Below, one piece after another: positions 11,200 through 23,964 of a DNA stretch of 64,000 nucleotides. Position numbers and translations under genes: made by a program. The stretch's first letter is position 1. Each line of letters begins with the position of its first letter. The stretch is from assembly GCA_029532625.1 (NCBI GenBank), contig JARFXM010000004.1, positions 1,984,001 to 2,048,000 of the forward strand, given 5' to 3'. The notes under the pieces are model-generated. The model saw only the letters and a list, made by a program, of their open reading frames with translations. It was not told the origin of the DNA and ran no database searches. The stretch comes from Lomentospora prolificans. Its lineage: Eukaryota; Ascomycota; Sordariomycetes; Microascales; Microascaceae.

Positions 11200-11764
11200 C
11201 TACAGTGACTTGAAGGCCGGTCGTGTACCTGTCCCCTCATATGGACATTGACTGCACTTATTGTGTGGGCACAAAAGTACGCATGCTTTGCCTCTTTTTG
11301 ATTGTCTTGCGGTTTTGAAATTCTGCTGAGACCTCTCTTCAACAAACGAGCTTGTGCGGTCTAGGCCAGCTACAACCCCCTTGCTTTCGATGAAGTTTGT
11401 TGTTTGCCTACCAATATTGACATCCCAAGCACAAGCACCGATTGCAATATCGTTTGCCTCCTCGGCTGTTTTGCCTTCTCCTCCGACTGCATGCATCACA
11501 TCTCGACGGAAGAATTGTGTGCTGAGTTTAGCAATGATGCAGACGGCTTTGATTGGGCTCTTGCTTCTTTGGGAACATGCAGATAAAATATGAGTCTTTT
11601 TGTTGCGGCTTATGAAATCGTGTCGAGGTCCTGCTTCCCGTCACCTGTATGAAAGGAACCTCTCTCGGTTCCATGTAGATAGACTGGAAGAATTTGCTTT
11701 CTGGCGTATCATCAGTTATAACCCGGTCCAGCCGGTCCCCTAGCGTTACAAGTACATGGAGCAT
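11200..11764 (-). other. Unrecognised coding-like segment
   Basis: Two overlapping minus-strand open stretches look protein-like. The first runs from 11764 and contains MLHVLVTLGDRLDRVITDD and ESKFFQSIYMEPREVPFIQ. The second, in another frame, runs to the stop at 11200 and contains SPIKAVCIIAKLSTQFFRRD, AVGGEGKTAEEANDIAIGAC and a C-terminal CPHNKCSQCPYEG. An 85-nt intron (11644-11560; weak GTGACG donor, AAG acceptor) could join them in frame, but no good branch point is visible; a frameshifted relic is equally possible. No known family was recognised. Both segments sit in a long gene-poor region without an obvious promoter. Confidence 0.25.
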
Positions 11765-14700
11765 TCCAACTACACAGCGTATAATACATCATTGATGGAG
11801 TGCGTCTTGCGTGGCTAGTGCGAGTGTTGCGGACGGGGGTACTACTCTACCTCGGCCCCCGAAACTATGGTAAGCCAGCGATGCGAGAGACGGCGCTGCT
11901 GTTTCTTATTGTTTGAAACGCTCGCAAGCCTCGCTCCGAGCCCCTCATGGTGCCGCAGCGCGTCGTACTACTCCTACGACCCTGATGAGGGTCGGTAGCA
12001 TGTGGGAACAGACGTAGCGTCCAGTGACTCTCCAGGGATGCTAATGACTTACATGGCTTAAGGGACCCTGCCGGCGGAAATGTGGATCAATCAAAACCCT
12101 ACCAGGTCCTTTTACCACTTCCAGTCTACCGTTGCGAGCATCGAATTTCATCTCATCCACGGGAGAGCGTTTGCCGGTAGCTCCCTCGCTCCAAGCAGTC
12201 GCGACTGTACCATAAGGCCATTGGCATATAATGGGGCCTGTCTGGTCGTTTCCGTGAACTACATATTGTTTTCATGGGCGGTGGTCTCTGCCGTCCCTCG
12301 AACTTCCTCATTCGCCCTGGCACTCGACTCTTTTCGGCATGTGCTCTCTATCCGCAGACGCGCATCACATCCGGATCGGGACGGTCACAGCCAGCTATAA
12401 TAGCGAATCAGTCTTAACAAAGCGGCAGGAGGAACCTTGGATGCCGGCGTATCAAGCTGGTCGTCCGTTTGTTCTTTATTTTCCCCTGCTAAGCCAGAAT
12501 GTCGTCTCATTTAGGACTACGCTCCTGGGACTCACAACTCGATAGAGAAGGGACCCTTTCCAAGATTTACGCACACCCCTCCCCCCCCAAAAAAAAAAAA
12601 AATGGCCCAAATGGCCCAGAGTGCCCGAGCGAACCATCGATACCAAATCAGAGAACTGTAGACACCACCGTTGTCGCCCCTTGAAGCCACCGGTGAGATC
12701 CCGCCGACAGTCTGCACCCATAATCTCCCATCCCATGGTTTGAGTAACCGGATACTTCCCGTCCCACGAGAAACCTAAACCATGCGATGCGGGATGATGT
12801 TTGGTTGTTTCATTCCCCTTTAGTTCTCCTCCATTTCTCGGTCGCTTCTATTGCCCAACTCGCTTGCGATTTGGTTTTTCGTTGTTCGCTTATTCGGTAT
12901 GAATGCGCAGTTGTTTCCTCTTTGCGCACCAATTCGGTCTCACCTCGTACAGGATCAAAATACACGGATAATTAATGCCGGATGTAGGATAAAGTTGCGG
13001 CTTTGACGAGAGGTATGACGGCAGTACTAAGGACGTATGCTCATCGCTCGTCTGTCAAAAAGAATAGCGGTAATAGAAGGGGAAGCCCATCAAGGGGTCA
13101 TGCAAATTTGAGTGCGATGCAAGGCATCAAACTTTGACTGGTCCCACTCCTTGGTGCATGGTATGGACAGGTTCCGATATATCGCGACCCCGTCTCCTAG
13201 TAGGTTGCCGATGAGGCCGCAGCGAGCTTTGCTCACCGGTGGGGACGGCCCCATATTAATAAAACTTGGACGGTGAGACGGGCTTTCAAGGCCTCACATA
13301 TCAACTGACGCGAGGACGACGCAGGAAACACGTTGTACCGCCGTGGAAAATTTATTCGAAAATGCGCCAATTTGATATGTAACATCCAGTGTGAGCCTGG
13401 CTTCCTACTGCGGGATGTGCAATGGTTCGTTCGCATGGCCGGAATGGGCATCCTCACACCCGAATCACATCAAAAAGCTATCTGTGTTACGTGGAGGGGA
13501 CGGGAGTAATTTGGCGAAGGGGGAATCACCACAACAGCCAAACAGCCTATGCGCGCCACTACGCAACTTTTGCCGTGAGCGTTTGGTTCTTGGCCTGCTG
13601 GCTTGCCTTGACCCGCGAAGCGTAGCGCACGGATGTTGCACATAGGGCTCGCTGGCTAGTGTTTTTGCAGGGAATCTTCACTTCTGTAAGTTCTAGAAGC
13701 GCTGGCGATGGAGAAGTCGGCCCGGGACCTCAAGCCGGGGGATAAAGGAGCTCGGAGAGTCATCCGGTTGCTTGCAACAAGCGTACCCTCCCTGCCCAGC
13801 CAGCGTATCCTTGAGAACTAGCCGAGAGGGAACTCGGCACAACGACTTCGGCCAGAAGCAAACACTGAGGTGGCCGGCGAATCCCCATTTAGACCCTTCC
13901 CCGTCTGGCCAGCTACAGCTACGACGATGGGATCAATGTTCTATCTGTTAATTATTGGTGGTTCTCCAGGCTGGCCGCGGGGATTGCTGGCTTCTCGTCA
14001 ATGTGACATGTGATATTCATTCGCACCGCACCATCAGCTCTCAGTTGGAAGACATGAAGACGTGGTCCGATAAGGTTGAAGGAACAAGGGGCCGGGTCCG
14101 TTAGCCAGCCGTGCAATGTTGGAGTTATTGCCTGTCCTTCCCGACGGCACGGCCCTGATAGCAATTCAGGCAGGTTTCTGCCCCCAACTTCTGGCTGATC
14201 GTCAGAAAACACTTTCCCGGCACGGCAATTGATTCTGATCCTGGCAAAATGTGGAGAATATATGGGTGTATGCGTAAGGAAAAGGGGGAAGGGGAATTTC
14301 CATCCTGAGGGTAATGAAGATGGAATATGGCCAGCGATGGGCACAAATATCAATCGACGTGTGACATTTGCGAGGTCCTTCGTACTCCTCACTCTTTGTC
14401 TGCGACCACGTCCGTGGAACTAGACATCCACGGCACAGCCTTTTTAACAGGCCGTGTCGACTCGAGACAATGCTGCGCTGGGGTACTCCTCTCCTCTCGC
14501 AGCAATATTCATCGGCCTCGGCGAAAACCACGCCCACCAAGGAAGGCCCGACCAGGGATAAAGGGCCATGATATGGTTGTGGAAGAACGACATGTTGGAC
14601 ACCCATGGCCTCTTTGTCATTTATGGAATGTTCTAATTTGGATGGTGATCTCCGGATTTCAAGCAAGCCATGGTGCCTGGCCAAGCTATTCTTGGCTACA

Positions 14701-17700
14701 TTACGGCCATGCTTTCTTTCTCAAACTGGCCTCAGGAGTGTTGCCCGTTGAAACGAGTTGTCCGTTCGCTGGGCGGACAGCAAGCAAACACAGTGGCCTG
14801 GTATATGCGCAGACGAAATCCTACTCGTAGCTGGCTAGCCGTCATCCTGTGTCAAACCGCCGGTGAGGCCGGTAGCTTGTCGCATCTGTCACAAACAACG
14901 CAGAGATTAATAGTTAAAGGGTACAGCCACGACGCCCCTTCCCCACAGCATGTCTCCACGTCGATGAGCGCCTTCCCGCAAGTCGTAGGTGGAAAGGGCA
15001 AAGACAGTAACAACTGAACAGGGAACTGCCTCATTCCTCCCAAACTGGGCTTAGCCAGCCATGGACCTACAAGTACGAGAGCACAAGAAACCCACGGGCC
15101 GCCATTGGCCATTGGTCCTTCGTTTCGATTTGATCCTTCTGCCCTACCCATTTTGTCTCAACAGTCTCTCCTTCCCCTTGCAAAATCACTTCGGAAATCG
15201 CTCCAAGCATCACGCGAAGCTCCGCCGAAAGGCCCGGCCTAAGCAGGCCCGGCCTCTCATGGCACTGTTCTAGTGGATCACCTGTATGAAGAGAATTCTC
15301 ATGCCGCTTAAATCCCGATGATGTTCGATGGGTTGAGAAGGTGGAAAATGACACGAGGAGCAAGGGGTCTGACGGGCTGTCCGTAGTTCAGGTAGCTCCT
15401 CCAAATCGCAAACGCCTGATGGGCTCAGACGGCTTTCATCACGCTAGGCTTCTCAGAGGCTAGTGGGATGGGGCAGGCCAGCTATCCCGCCGCAGGCTCT
15501 AGGGTCCTGGGGCAGGCATACCCCGGACTTGATTCTGAGTCTGACAGCATCCCAAAATTGGCAACCGAACGAGGAACTCCAGATGGGCGTTCTCCACGTG
15601 CCCTTGTTCACTGACCCTCGCCAGGCCACGCTCCTCAACAGGCAAGCCCCCGTGTAACATCATAGCTTTCAACAAGACCTCGCTCCGTGTGGAGGCGTTC
15701 CTGATCCTTCTTGACGAATTGAGCGGCGACTGTAATAATAATAGCAAAGGATGAGCGCAACGTTGGTGACGAGGCTTTCCCCCGCCAGGACGCTGGGCGG
15801 CGGCTTGATACCCACTGGACGAAGTATCCTCATTGGTATTAGGCGATCTCGACCTCGACCATGGTGCCCCGTGGAGGCCCACAAGAGTCCTATCCATTTC
15901 TGGATTATGAACCCACTTCGAATCCACTATGCGAGCTGCAACTCTCTCCATCCGGTTCTCTTCAGTCGTGCCGCCCAGCGGGTCTGTTGAATTCCAAAAA
16001 GTACGACACCCTGGCGGGAATATCACCCGTTGTACCGGCACTTACGTTCCATCTGGGCGGCATGCCGATTTACCTTGTCCATCTCTACTACGAACCTGTC
16101 TCGACGTCAGTTGCCTGGGCATATTTTCAATTACAAGGCCCTCCGTACAATATCGAGCTATCTCGAGCAAAGCAGTTAAAGCACAACGCGTTTCAAACCA
16201 GTGGCTGGACGGGCTCGTAATAAGTCATCGACTTTGCCGACGTTGTCGACGGTGTCGACCTGTTATTCGCCTCCTTGTTGGTTCCTTTGGCAGCAAGATC
16301 AACGTTGACTGTGGGTTATGGGGTGATATCTTGTCGCGTACATCTGGAGGCGGACAACTATCGGTCTCGTAAATAGTCACTGAATCGACCGGACGCCAGG
16401 CTCAGTCAAAAACTAGTATTATGCGACTCCACACCGATCGTCTGACACAAGAGGCAGCTGTCGGTAACACACCCCCCTTAAAATGGGTCCGTAACTTGGG
16501 CGCGAATGAGAGCTGGTTTCTCGTTTGAGCCACGAACCATTTGAGCTGTAGCCTAATTAAGACATCGAGTTCTTTGTCAGGGCCAGTTCCGATAGGGCGG
16601 GGCCTAACTTGACGCAGATCTTGCTGCTTGCTTTGACCACGGGATTGGACGATATCTCAGTATGATATTCGCGATGCGACGCCGCCATCTCGCAGAGCCG
16701 AGGGGAATCAGCATCGGTGACGAACAGGAGGCACCCTCCCCAGTTTTCCGTCCCAAAATGTCCACCAAAGGGAAATCGAGTCATGCGCGAAACAGCCATG
16801 GCTTGCTTCTATAATCCCCGCTCATCAGATTCCTGCCCTTCTTCTTCTTTACGAAAAGAGCTGTCAGCGACGATCGTGCTCGCTTCAGGCTGCTGCCGAT
16901 GATTTTCGACCAAATGCGGGACAGATCAGGACGAACCAAAAAATTGGATGTCCCGGAGGGGACACGATGATACAGGGGGCTAGAACTTGGTAGCAGGCTG
17001 GCTGGCTCCACATCGACCTTCTAGAAGCTGTTTCCAAGGATACCTCGTGCTCATATCCGCAACTCGCCCCAGGAATCCCAGCCTAGGAGACGGTGATTGA
17101 CGCTGGCTGGCTAGAGATGGGGCAGCCACCGCTCCACAGTCAGCGCTTCGATCATCGCGAGACTTCGGATGAGAAACATGTTGATGTTGCAGATGCCTGG
17201 AGCTTCCGAAATGATGAGGCAGGCTACCGCCAAAGATGTGTAATGTTTGGAAATTATTAAGATTCACTGTTCTGATTCAGTGCCGCACATGGATTCGAAG
17301 CCGGTGCTTCCCTGTATTCGACGAGGGGTGCCCATCCTCTGCTGGCTGGCTGGCTGGCGAGGTGTGTTGATTTGCTCCGCTGTGCGCACTCCAAATCCAC
17401 CCGGCCTCGCTTCTGCTGGCTGGCGGGCCTCTCTTCGCTCACCTCCAATCACCCATTGCCTCCACCTGGGACGAGCGATCCAGACGGGGGCCATTCCCAG
17501 GTACCGAGGAGGCTCTTAAGAGCTCTTAAAATTGTGGCCACCCAGCGACGGATTGGGGGCTATGCGCGACCAAGGAAACAGGAATATGCTCTTTTGGGGG
17601 CTGGATCTAAAGAAGGACGGGCCGACAGTGGAGCGAGGTAAATCTATTCATCATCTCCATGAAAATTACCAATGATTGATTGTCTGAGGGAGTATTTCTC

Positions 17701-18615
17701 TATCCCGCCCCTCGAATAACATCTTGAGCCTCAAAAGGTTGAAACAAAGACAGAATGAGAAAAGAAAATAATCAGCAAAAGAATTCTGAATGTCTCTGGC
17801 CCCATTCTTAATCTAGGCCCCATCGCCGCCCTTCATGCCGCTGGCCATGGGTCGTCTTAACTTGCTTTTTTTCTCTTCATTGTTGTGTATGATCCCGTCT
17901 CGGCTCCCCAGCCCTAAACCCGAAACTCATCTAGAGAACGTACCCCCCAATTTTCCGGTGTCTATGCCTGACTCCCTGATGAAAATTCTATTTCTACTCT
18001 ATTATAATCGTTGAAGTTTTGTAGACTTGTGGACGCCCTGCCGCCTGTTCCAGGGCCACCGGGGAACCTAAGGCGCAGGTTCCGGCCCCAAGAGCCGAGA
18101 GGGCTAACAGCCAGCAATACTTACCCCCCCCTGTCCTATAACTTCATATCAAATCCTTCTCAGCTGGTCAACCGCAGCTTTGCTCTTCGCCCGTGTTAGC
18201 TTTTCCTTTCTTTTCTATATTGCCTTGCGATTTTCTTTTCTCTCCTCTTGAAGAATATTCATTCGTTCCCGTGCCGAATATTCCCCACATTCCGGTATAG
18301 CCAGGGAACTGGGGCGCAATAGCCGTGGCGGAAGCCATGGTTTATGGATTAAAAAAATGTTATCTCGTTGAAATACGAGTGCGGAGGGGGTTGAAGATGT
18401 GGAAAAACACACACGCCCCTAGCCGTATACCACGTTATTCGCTCATTATGGTGTCAGCATCCGAAGATACCATCTGCGAGCGCCAGCCGCGAGAATCCAT
18501 GGGAATGCTCCAATCCTACTATTACAAGTACGTCTCTTTCGACCTCATTTGGGAGAATATGACACAGGATATCATGGTTATGACATCCTCTTTCCAGCCA
18601 TTAATGCTGAGACCA
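11765..18615. other. Long gene-poor intergenic region
   Basis: Nearly 7 kb without a supported gene. It includes a C-run followed by A14 near 12584-12602, an imperfect 9-nt tandem array (GYYGTCGAC-like) near 16229-16259 and a GCTG tetranucleotide repeat at 17341-17358. Many short frames exist on both strands, but none shows a domain, a coherent start context or plausible splice continuation. The last kilobase probably includes the 3' untranslated region of VIP1. Confidence 0.55.
17341..17358. repeat. (GCTG)n tetranucleotide repeat
   Basis: A short perfect run of GCTG units. Related GCTGGCTAGC-like words recur nearby. Confidence 0.9.
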
Positions 18616-21600
18616 TCAAGAACCGGAGTTGGCCGTTTTGTGCTTGGCCTCGTCGTGGTGGCTCGACGTTTCCTGCGGTTCGGTAGGCTGAAGTTGTTCT
18701 CCTGGTTCTCCTTCGACGGGCCTATTGGCCGTCGCGTTGGGGTTTTCTGACTCCACCTCCGTGTTTTCTTGCTCTTCAAACGTGAAGGCATCCGAGAGGT
18801 TGACGGCAATGAAGCTCTTGGGGAGTTTGACTCTAGAAAAGGAGAACCCCATGTTAGTCGTACGTCGGGATTTTCTTCGTTTCTCCACCAACGTTACAGC
18901 TGCTTTATGCATAACCGCAGCGAATGAAGCGAAGGGCTAGTGGGGATAAGGGGAGCCCCCCGTCCAGTAGATAGGCTGGAAGGAGAGAGTCTGGACTTAC
19001 TGGTTAAATTTGGCTCGCAGCGTCTTAATCACTTCCCACCAGTCTGCGTGCGCCGTCAGGCTGCGACGCGGTGCGCAGCTGATGCAATGTCGGCTGTCGA
19101 GTTGGACGTCGAGCGGGTCCGGAACATGGCATCCGGGGCTAATAGTAATCCTAATGGAGTAGGCAAAGGTAGGCTCGTCATCCCCGGGCGCAGCGTCATC
19201 CGCGGCCTTGATCTCCGACTCGTAGAGCTCGAAGCAGATCTGAGAGAGATAGTCGAGCTCTGGAATAGTGCTGCGGCTGATCTTGGTCTCTATACCACCC
19301 TCGAAGATGCAGTTCAGGAGCGTGTAGATGTGTGACTCCTTGGTGAAGTAGAAGAAGGACTTCGCGTCGTCGGATGCCTGCAGGTCCTCGAGATCTTGGG
19401 CTATCTCCTTTAATAGTGGGAGAGAGGTTAGGAGACCAATCTCGAGCTTTTCTCGATCAGAAATTCCGTACTCCTGCGGGCAGATGAAATCGAAAAGTAT
19501 CTTAGCAAGTTGATAAAGCTCGCGGAGGGGCTCGAGGCGGACGTCGGACTTTTGTTTCACGACTAACGGGTTGCTCTTATATAGACGGAAATACTGCTCA
19601 GGTTGCGCCGTATCGCCGTTGTGTCGTCGTCCGTTGAGAAACGACCTTCGTCGGAAGAGTCGCCTCATAGACTTACCGCTGTTCTCTTGCTTCTCGGCTT
19701 TCTCGCTCGCTTGCCCCGGCAGATGATGGAGATGGTGGCTCTTCTCTCCCTTGCCCTTATCGGACTGATCGATCTGCGAAGAAGGGGTAGACGAAGCCCG
19801 CTGGCCGTCCAGTTCCCGCCTCGAATCATCCGACGCTTTACAATCGGGTTGTTCCTTGGGCTGGCCCGACTCTTTCGCGATACCGTACTCCGCTTCTAGC
19901 ATGGCCGTTGGAGGTGTGAAAATCCACTCCAAAAACTGGCGGTTATGCAGTGCGTCGAACTTCATCGTGTCGTAAAGCTCCGAGATCTTGCTGGGGTCGA
20001 CTTTTTCTCCATCACAAAACTCTGCAAAGAGTTTCTCCCACCGCTCTTTGAACAGGACGGTATCTTCGCCGCAACACCAGCGCGGCTGGATATTATTGAC
20101 GGTCGTGGACGGCCGGTCGAGAGAGGTGGTCGAGCTTGAAGACTCCAGGTTCAACTTCTCGGTCGACTGATTTGTCGAGCTCCAGGAGCCAGTTTCCTGA
20201 ATAGTATTGCTGTTCAGTTTCTTATAGTTGTACTGCATCGCTTTGCGTAGAAACTTCATGAGCTGTACCACACGCTTCTGAACTTCGGACGGCTCGGGGG
20301 TCTTGTCCGGCCAGGCGAACTGCGAGGGTCGCTCATTGCCCTCTCTGAGAAGACCCTTGAGCTTCTTCTTAACCTTGTCCATCTCGTCCTTGGCCGCGTT
20401 TGAATCGTCTAGGAGGTCCTTTCGGACCGTTATGAAGTCTTCTCCGAGGTCCTTCTTCTTGAGGAACGACGACGCCCATATCTGCGCGCTGGTAGTTACG
20501 CGCCTTTCGGAGCTACTATACACGTGCACCTCATCCAGAATCTCCTTGTTGAGAAGCTTGAAATCATTCCGCATGTTCTCGCCCAGTTCCTGCGCTTGGT
20601 ACCGCGCGGCGTGAGTAGGCTCTCCGCCCCACTTGACAATGAGCTGGAGTTTGTCCAGGACGAGGCTGTTCTCGGCCGCCGTGATCCTCGACATGGTGAC
20701 CCCGGAGAGCGAGTCCTGCCTCTTAGGGTTACGCCTGGGGTTACCATTCGGATCGACATCGAGCTCCGACTGGCTTCCCTGAACGTCAGACTCGAGGCCC
20801 TCCTGAATCGTCGTAACCTCGTCGAAAGTCGGGGCATCCTTTGAGCTCTGTTTGCGGAACATCGGCTTGATCTGTACCTTTGTTCCCGCGAGGGCGGCTT
20901 TCTTCTCCAGGATCATGCGGAGGGCCTTGAGCTTGGCGGGATCCTCGTTCTTCTCCTGCTCGGCGATCTCTACTGCCTGCTTGACGCTGGCGAGGGCCGG
21001 CTCTCCGATCAGGAGCACCTCTTCCTGGTGGCCCTTAAGCAGCTGAATGAAGGGCTCCGTATGGAACGTGAATTTGTACTTCTGCTTCGGAGTTCGGTCG
21101 GCGTGGCGAATGACCGAGACAATACCCTTGAGTTTCCACGAATGTTTAGGCGGAGGTGGCGCCATGTGGTGGTCGTCCTCCTGGGGCAGTTCGGATTCAG
21201 CGGGGGCGGATGTGCCCGCGGAAATGATGGACGGGGCCGCGGAAAGGGACCCGGCACCCGCCATCTCTTGAGACGACAGGATGATGGATGCCGTGGAGGC
21301 CTGTAACTTGTGGGTTGAGGAAGGTTCCGTCTTGAGCACAGTGAAACTCGTCCCAGCCTGTGACTCTCCGCTGCGGATGTCCAAGCTCTTCTTGCTTCCT
21401 GCTGCGGTCCCGGCACTCCCCGTCGGGCGAGCAAAGTCCCTATCCCTAGATGTCATGGAGGAGCGGGAAAGGGGGTCTGGGATGTCCGAGGCGGAAGGCG
21501 AAGGGATCGGGGTGGGTGCACCCCTCTTAACTCGCTCCTTAAAGAAAATATCCCGAAGGATCCCAGCGCAGCGATTGTAGTAATCGTCGTTGTCCTTTAC

Positions 21601-23964
21601 AAAGCTCCACCCATTGACGTCAATGACGAAGCTCTCGCCATCGGCACGTAAAAAATCGAAACCACACACTCGCTGGCCGAACGCGAGAGAGATTTTGCTC
21701 GCAATATCCTTCTCTGTCGGGCTTAGGGCTGTCACATAGCGAATCTCCTTGCCGTGCGTATTGCGGCGTACGACACCGTCAACAACGGGTGACTTTCTCG
21801 TCTCAGCATGACAGTAGGAGGGCCCGACGGTGTAAGCCTTGACGTCCTCGGCATTGTCCACTTGCATAAACTTTTCGTAGATATAACTCTCGGTCGGCTG
21901 CGTGATAGCGCGGGGAACGTTCAGATCTGGTACGTACTCGGAGCTCTTGTTCCCAATCTTACGAAACAGTTTCCTCGCGCCACCACCCGACGCATTGGGA
22001 AAGTAAATGATGATGTTGTGGTCCTCGCCGCTGGTCGGCTTTTCTACAAAGGGCTTCCGTAGTGTGACGCCGTCGACGCTCAAGACATCGCCGTCTTCTA
22101 GAAGCTCGACCTTCGTAGGGGCTGGCACATTCGCCGGTTTAACAGGCTCAAGGGAGACGCCCGAGATTTCACGGACGTGCTTGGCGACTTCGGCCGTCAG
22201 CAAGCCCGGCCCGCCGTCGCGGCTGACGTCAATGCGTGGAGGGGTGGGGACTCCAATCTTGTCGAGCAGTTGGAGGCACAGGCGGCGATCCCAGAGGATG
22301 CGCTGCATAGGGACGTCATTGACGCAGAAGGGGCGACGGGCCTTGACGTAGGCGATGGCTTTGTCGAGGGGGAAGCCATCTGAGTAGAACGAGATGAGGT
22401 AGTCGCTGCAAAGGTGAGAGGCATCATGTTAGCACCTAAATTTGGGCCAAGACGAACGCAAAACAAGCTGCGTCCACAATCAATTTCGCAAGGTGCGGCC
22501 AAAATGATTGCTCTCGTTCGCTTCAGTGCCGCGCATTTGCTTTTCTTCGGCGGATTTATGCCATTCATATTGGGGCGTTCTGAGACTTGTGTGCATCACC
22601 CCCTGCTGTTGCTCTTGCCGTTTCCTCTCACCGAGGAACGCCCAGGGATGTGGTTGCAAACAAGGGCACAAAGGAAATACATATATAAAGAACCGAGTTA
22701 AACTTACCAAATTGGCCAATTTTCAACCTCTAAAATTAGAAGGACATGTTAGTTGATCAATTCTTAGTTCTCACGGTTCTGTTTTCTAGAAATCGCGACT
22801 GGGCTTTCCATCTCTCTTTTAGTTGGATTACATGCACTCACCCTCGTCGAGAATGACCTTGTCGCCAAAGACAACAATATCGAACTCGTTATTCTCAATT
22901 AGCCGACTCAGAATGTTCCTACTGGGCTTGCTCCTCGCCTTGATATCTAAAGCGCACACGCCGATGACGCCGTAGGGTGCCGGTTTGGCTGCGGCCAAGT
23001 TAGAAGAAGAGTTAGAGCCTTTAAGCTTGCCGCCGCTGCGGGAAGCAGCGACAGCAGGGTGCCCAGGAGAAGACAACTGACCCTCTTCCTTTTCCTTCTG
23101 GTTGGGACTTCGGTCACTAGCGGGACTGTGGGTGTTGGTCATGTGCGAGCCGCTGAAGCGACGCTGGGCGCGGCTCCTGGACCGATGGGGCTGGGGCCGC
23201 TGATTCGTTTCGGCTTTTTGTCCTGTTGTTCGTCGATTGCCCGACGACATGTCGGTCTGCTGCTGTTGGAAGCTTGCGGAGGAAGGGGAGGAGGATGCGC
23301 TGGTGACAATTACACTAGCGTTGGCCGTGTCGGAAAAGGAAGACTTGCTGGATGGCTTCGCGAGAACCCTCGATCGAGGTGGGACGGCGCCGGAGTCAGA
23401 TCCATTAGCGGAGGCGGCGGAGCTGGCGATGACGCCGCGTGCCGAAGCAAAGGAAGCGAGAGAGGACATGGAGAGGCGCTTGTCCGCGTCGGACAAGGAT
23501 GACCTAGGAGTCATACCTGGGTCGGGGAGGCTGGGGTGCTGGAAGGTGTCGTGGCTCATGGCAGGTACAAGGCGGGGAGTCTCTGAATTGTCGAGGTCTT
23601 CCATGTCGACGGCCGAATTGTGGGCGGACGATAGGGAGAGGTTCGCCTGCTCCTGTGTCGGTGTAGGAGACTCTGGGATGCTCTCGGATAAGGAAGAAGG
23701 CAGGTGGGTTTCCAACGAGTGTGCTACAGATTGCGAGGAGGACCAGTGGCTTTGGGACACATGGTCGGGCTGGGTGTCGCCTCGTCCAGCTTGTTCCTGG
23801 ATTGGGGTAACTGTCGCGTGCATGTTGCCGGATGCGGATGTCGGGACAGACTGGGCTGGAGACGGTGACAAAGTCTCTGCAGAACCAGGATGCAGGGAGG
23901 CGTCCTGCTGGGGGCTAAAGGAGCTGCCTTGATCGTGGTGGCTCGAAGAGTTCGAGGGATCCAT
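18616..23964 (-). CDS. VIP1: Inositol hexakisphosphate/PP-InsP5 kinase (VIP1/Asp1)
   Basis: A bifunctional enzyme that phosphorylates InsP6/5-InsP7 at position 1 and, through its phosphatase half, removes that group; it controls phosphate homeostasis, polarity and microtubules in fungi. Exons: 23964-22842, 22729-22708 (22 nt), 22405-19001 and 18832-18616; frames close to give 1588 aa. An upstream in-frame ATG at 24066 would add 34 residues. The order is a Ser/Thr/Pro-rich tail (to about 335), then GVIGVCALDIKARSKPSRNI starting the ATP-grasp kinase, the micro-exon coding EVENWPI, DYLISFYSDGFPLDKA, catalytic FVIDVNGWSFVK (about 641-652), a linker, RHADRTPKQK (about 815-824) of the histidine acid phosphatase, and a final exon beginning VKLPKSF. 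It is longer than S. cerevisiae Vip1 (about 1150 aa) because of the N-terminal tail and linkers. Confidence 0.96.
22708..22729 (-). other. 22-nt micro-exon of VIP1
   Basis: It is flanked by TTTTAG and GTAAGT on the minus strand. It completes a Glu codon from exon 1, codes V-E-N-W-P-I and gives two bases of the following Cys. Without it the conserved kinase-domain start is broken, and the frame shifts by one base. Confidence 0.85.

Noticed and set aside
15499..16041. 180-codon minus-strand open frame
   Set aside because: Low-complexity Leu runs and no recognisable motif; open frames of this length arise by chance in GC-balanced DNA.
17283..17300. B-box-like GGCTTCGAATCC on the minus strand
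   Set aside because: No A-box or pairing arms are found upstream; the sequence before it is the GCTG repeat.
19140..22060. Many plus-strand frames opposite VIP1
   Set aside because: They are shadows of the well-supported minus-strand VIP1 coding sequence.
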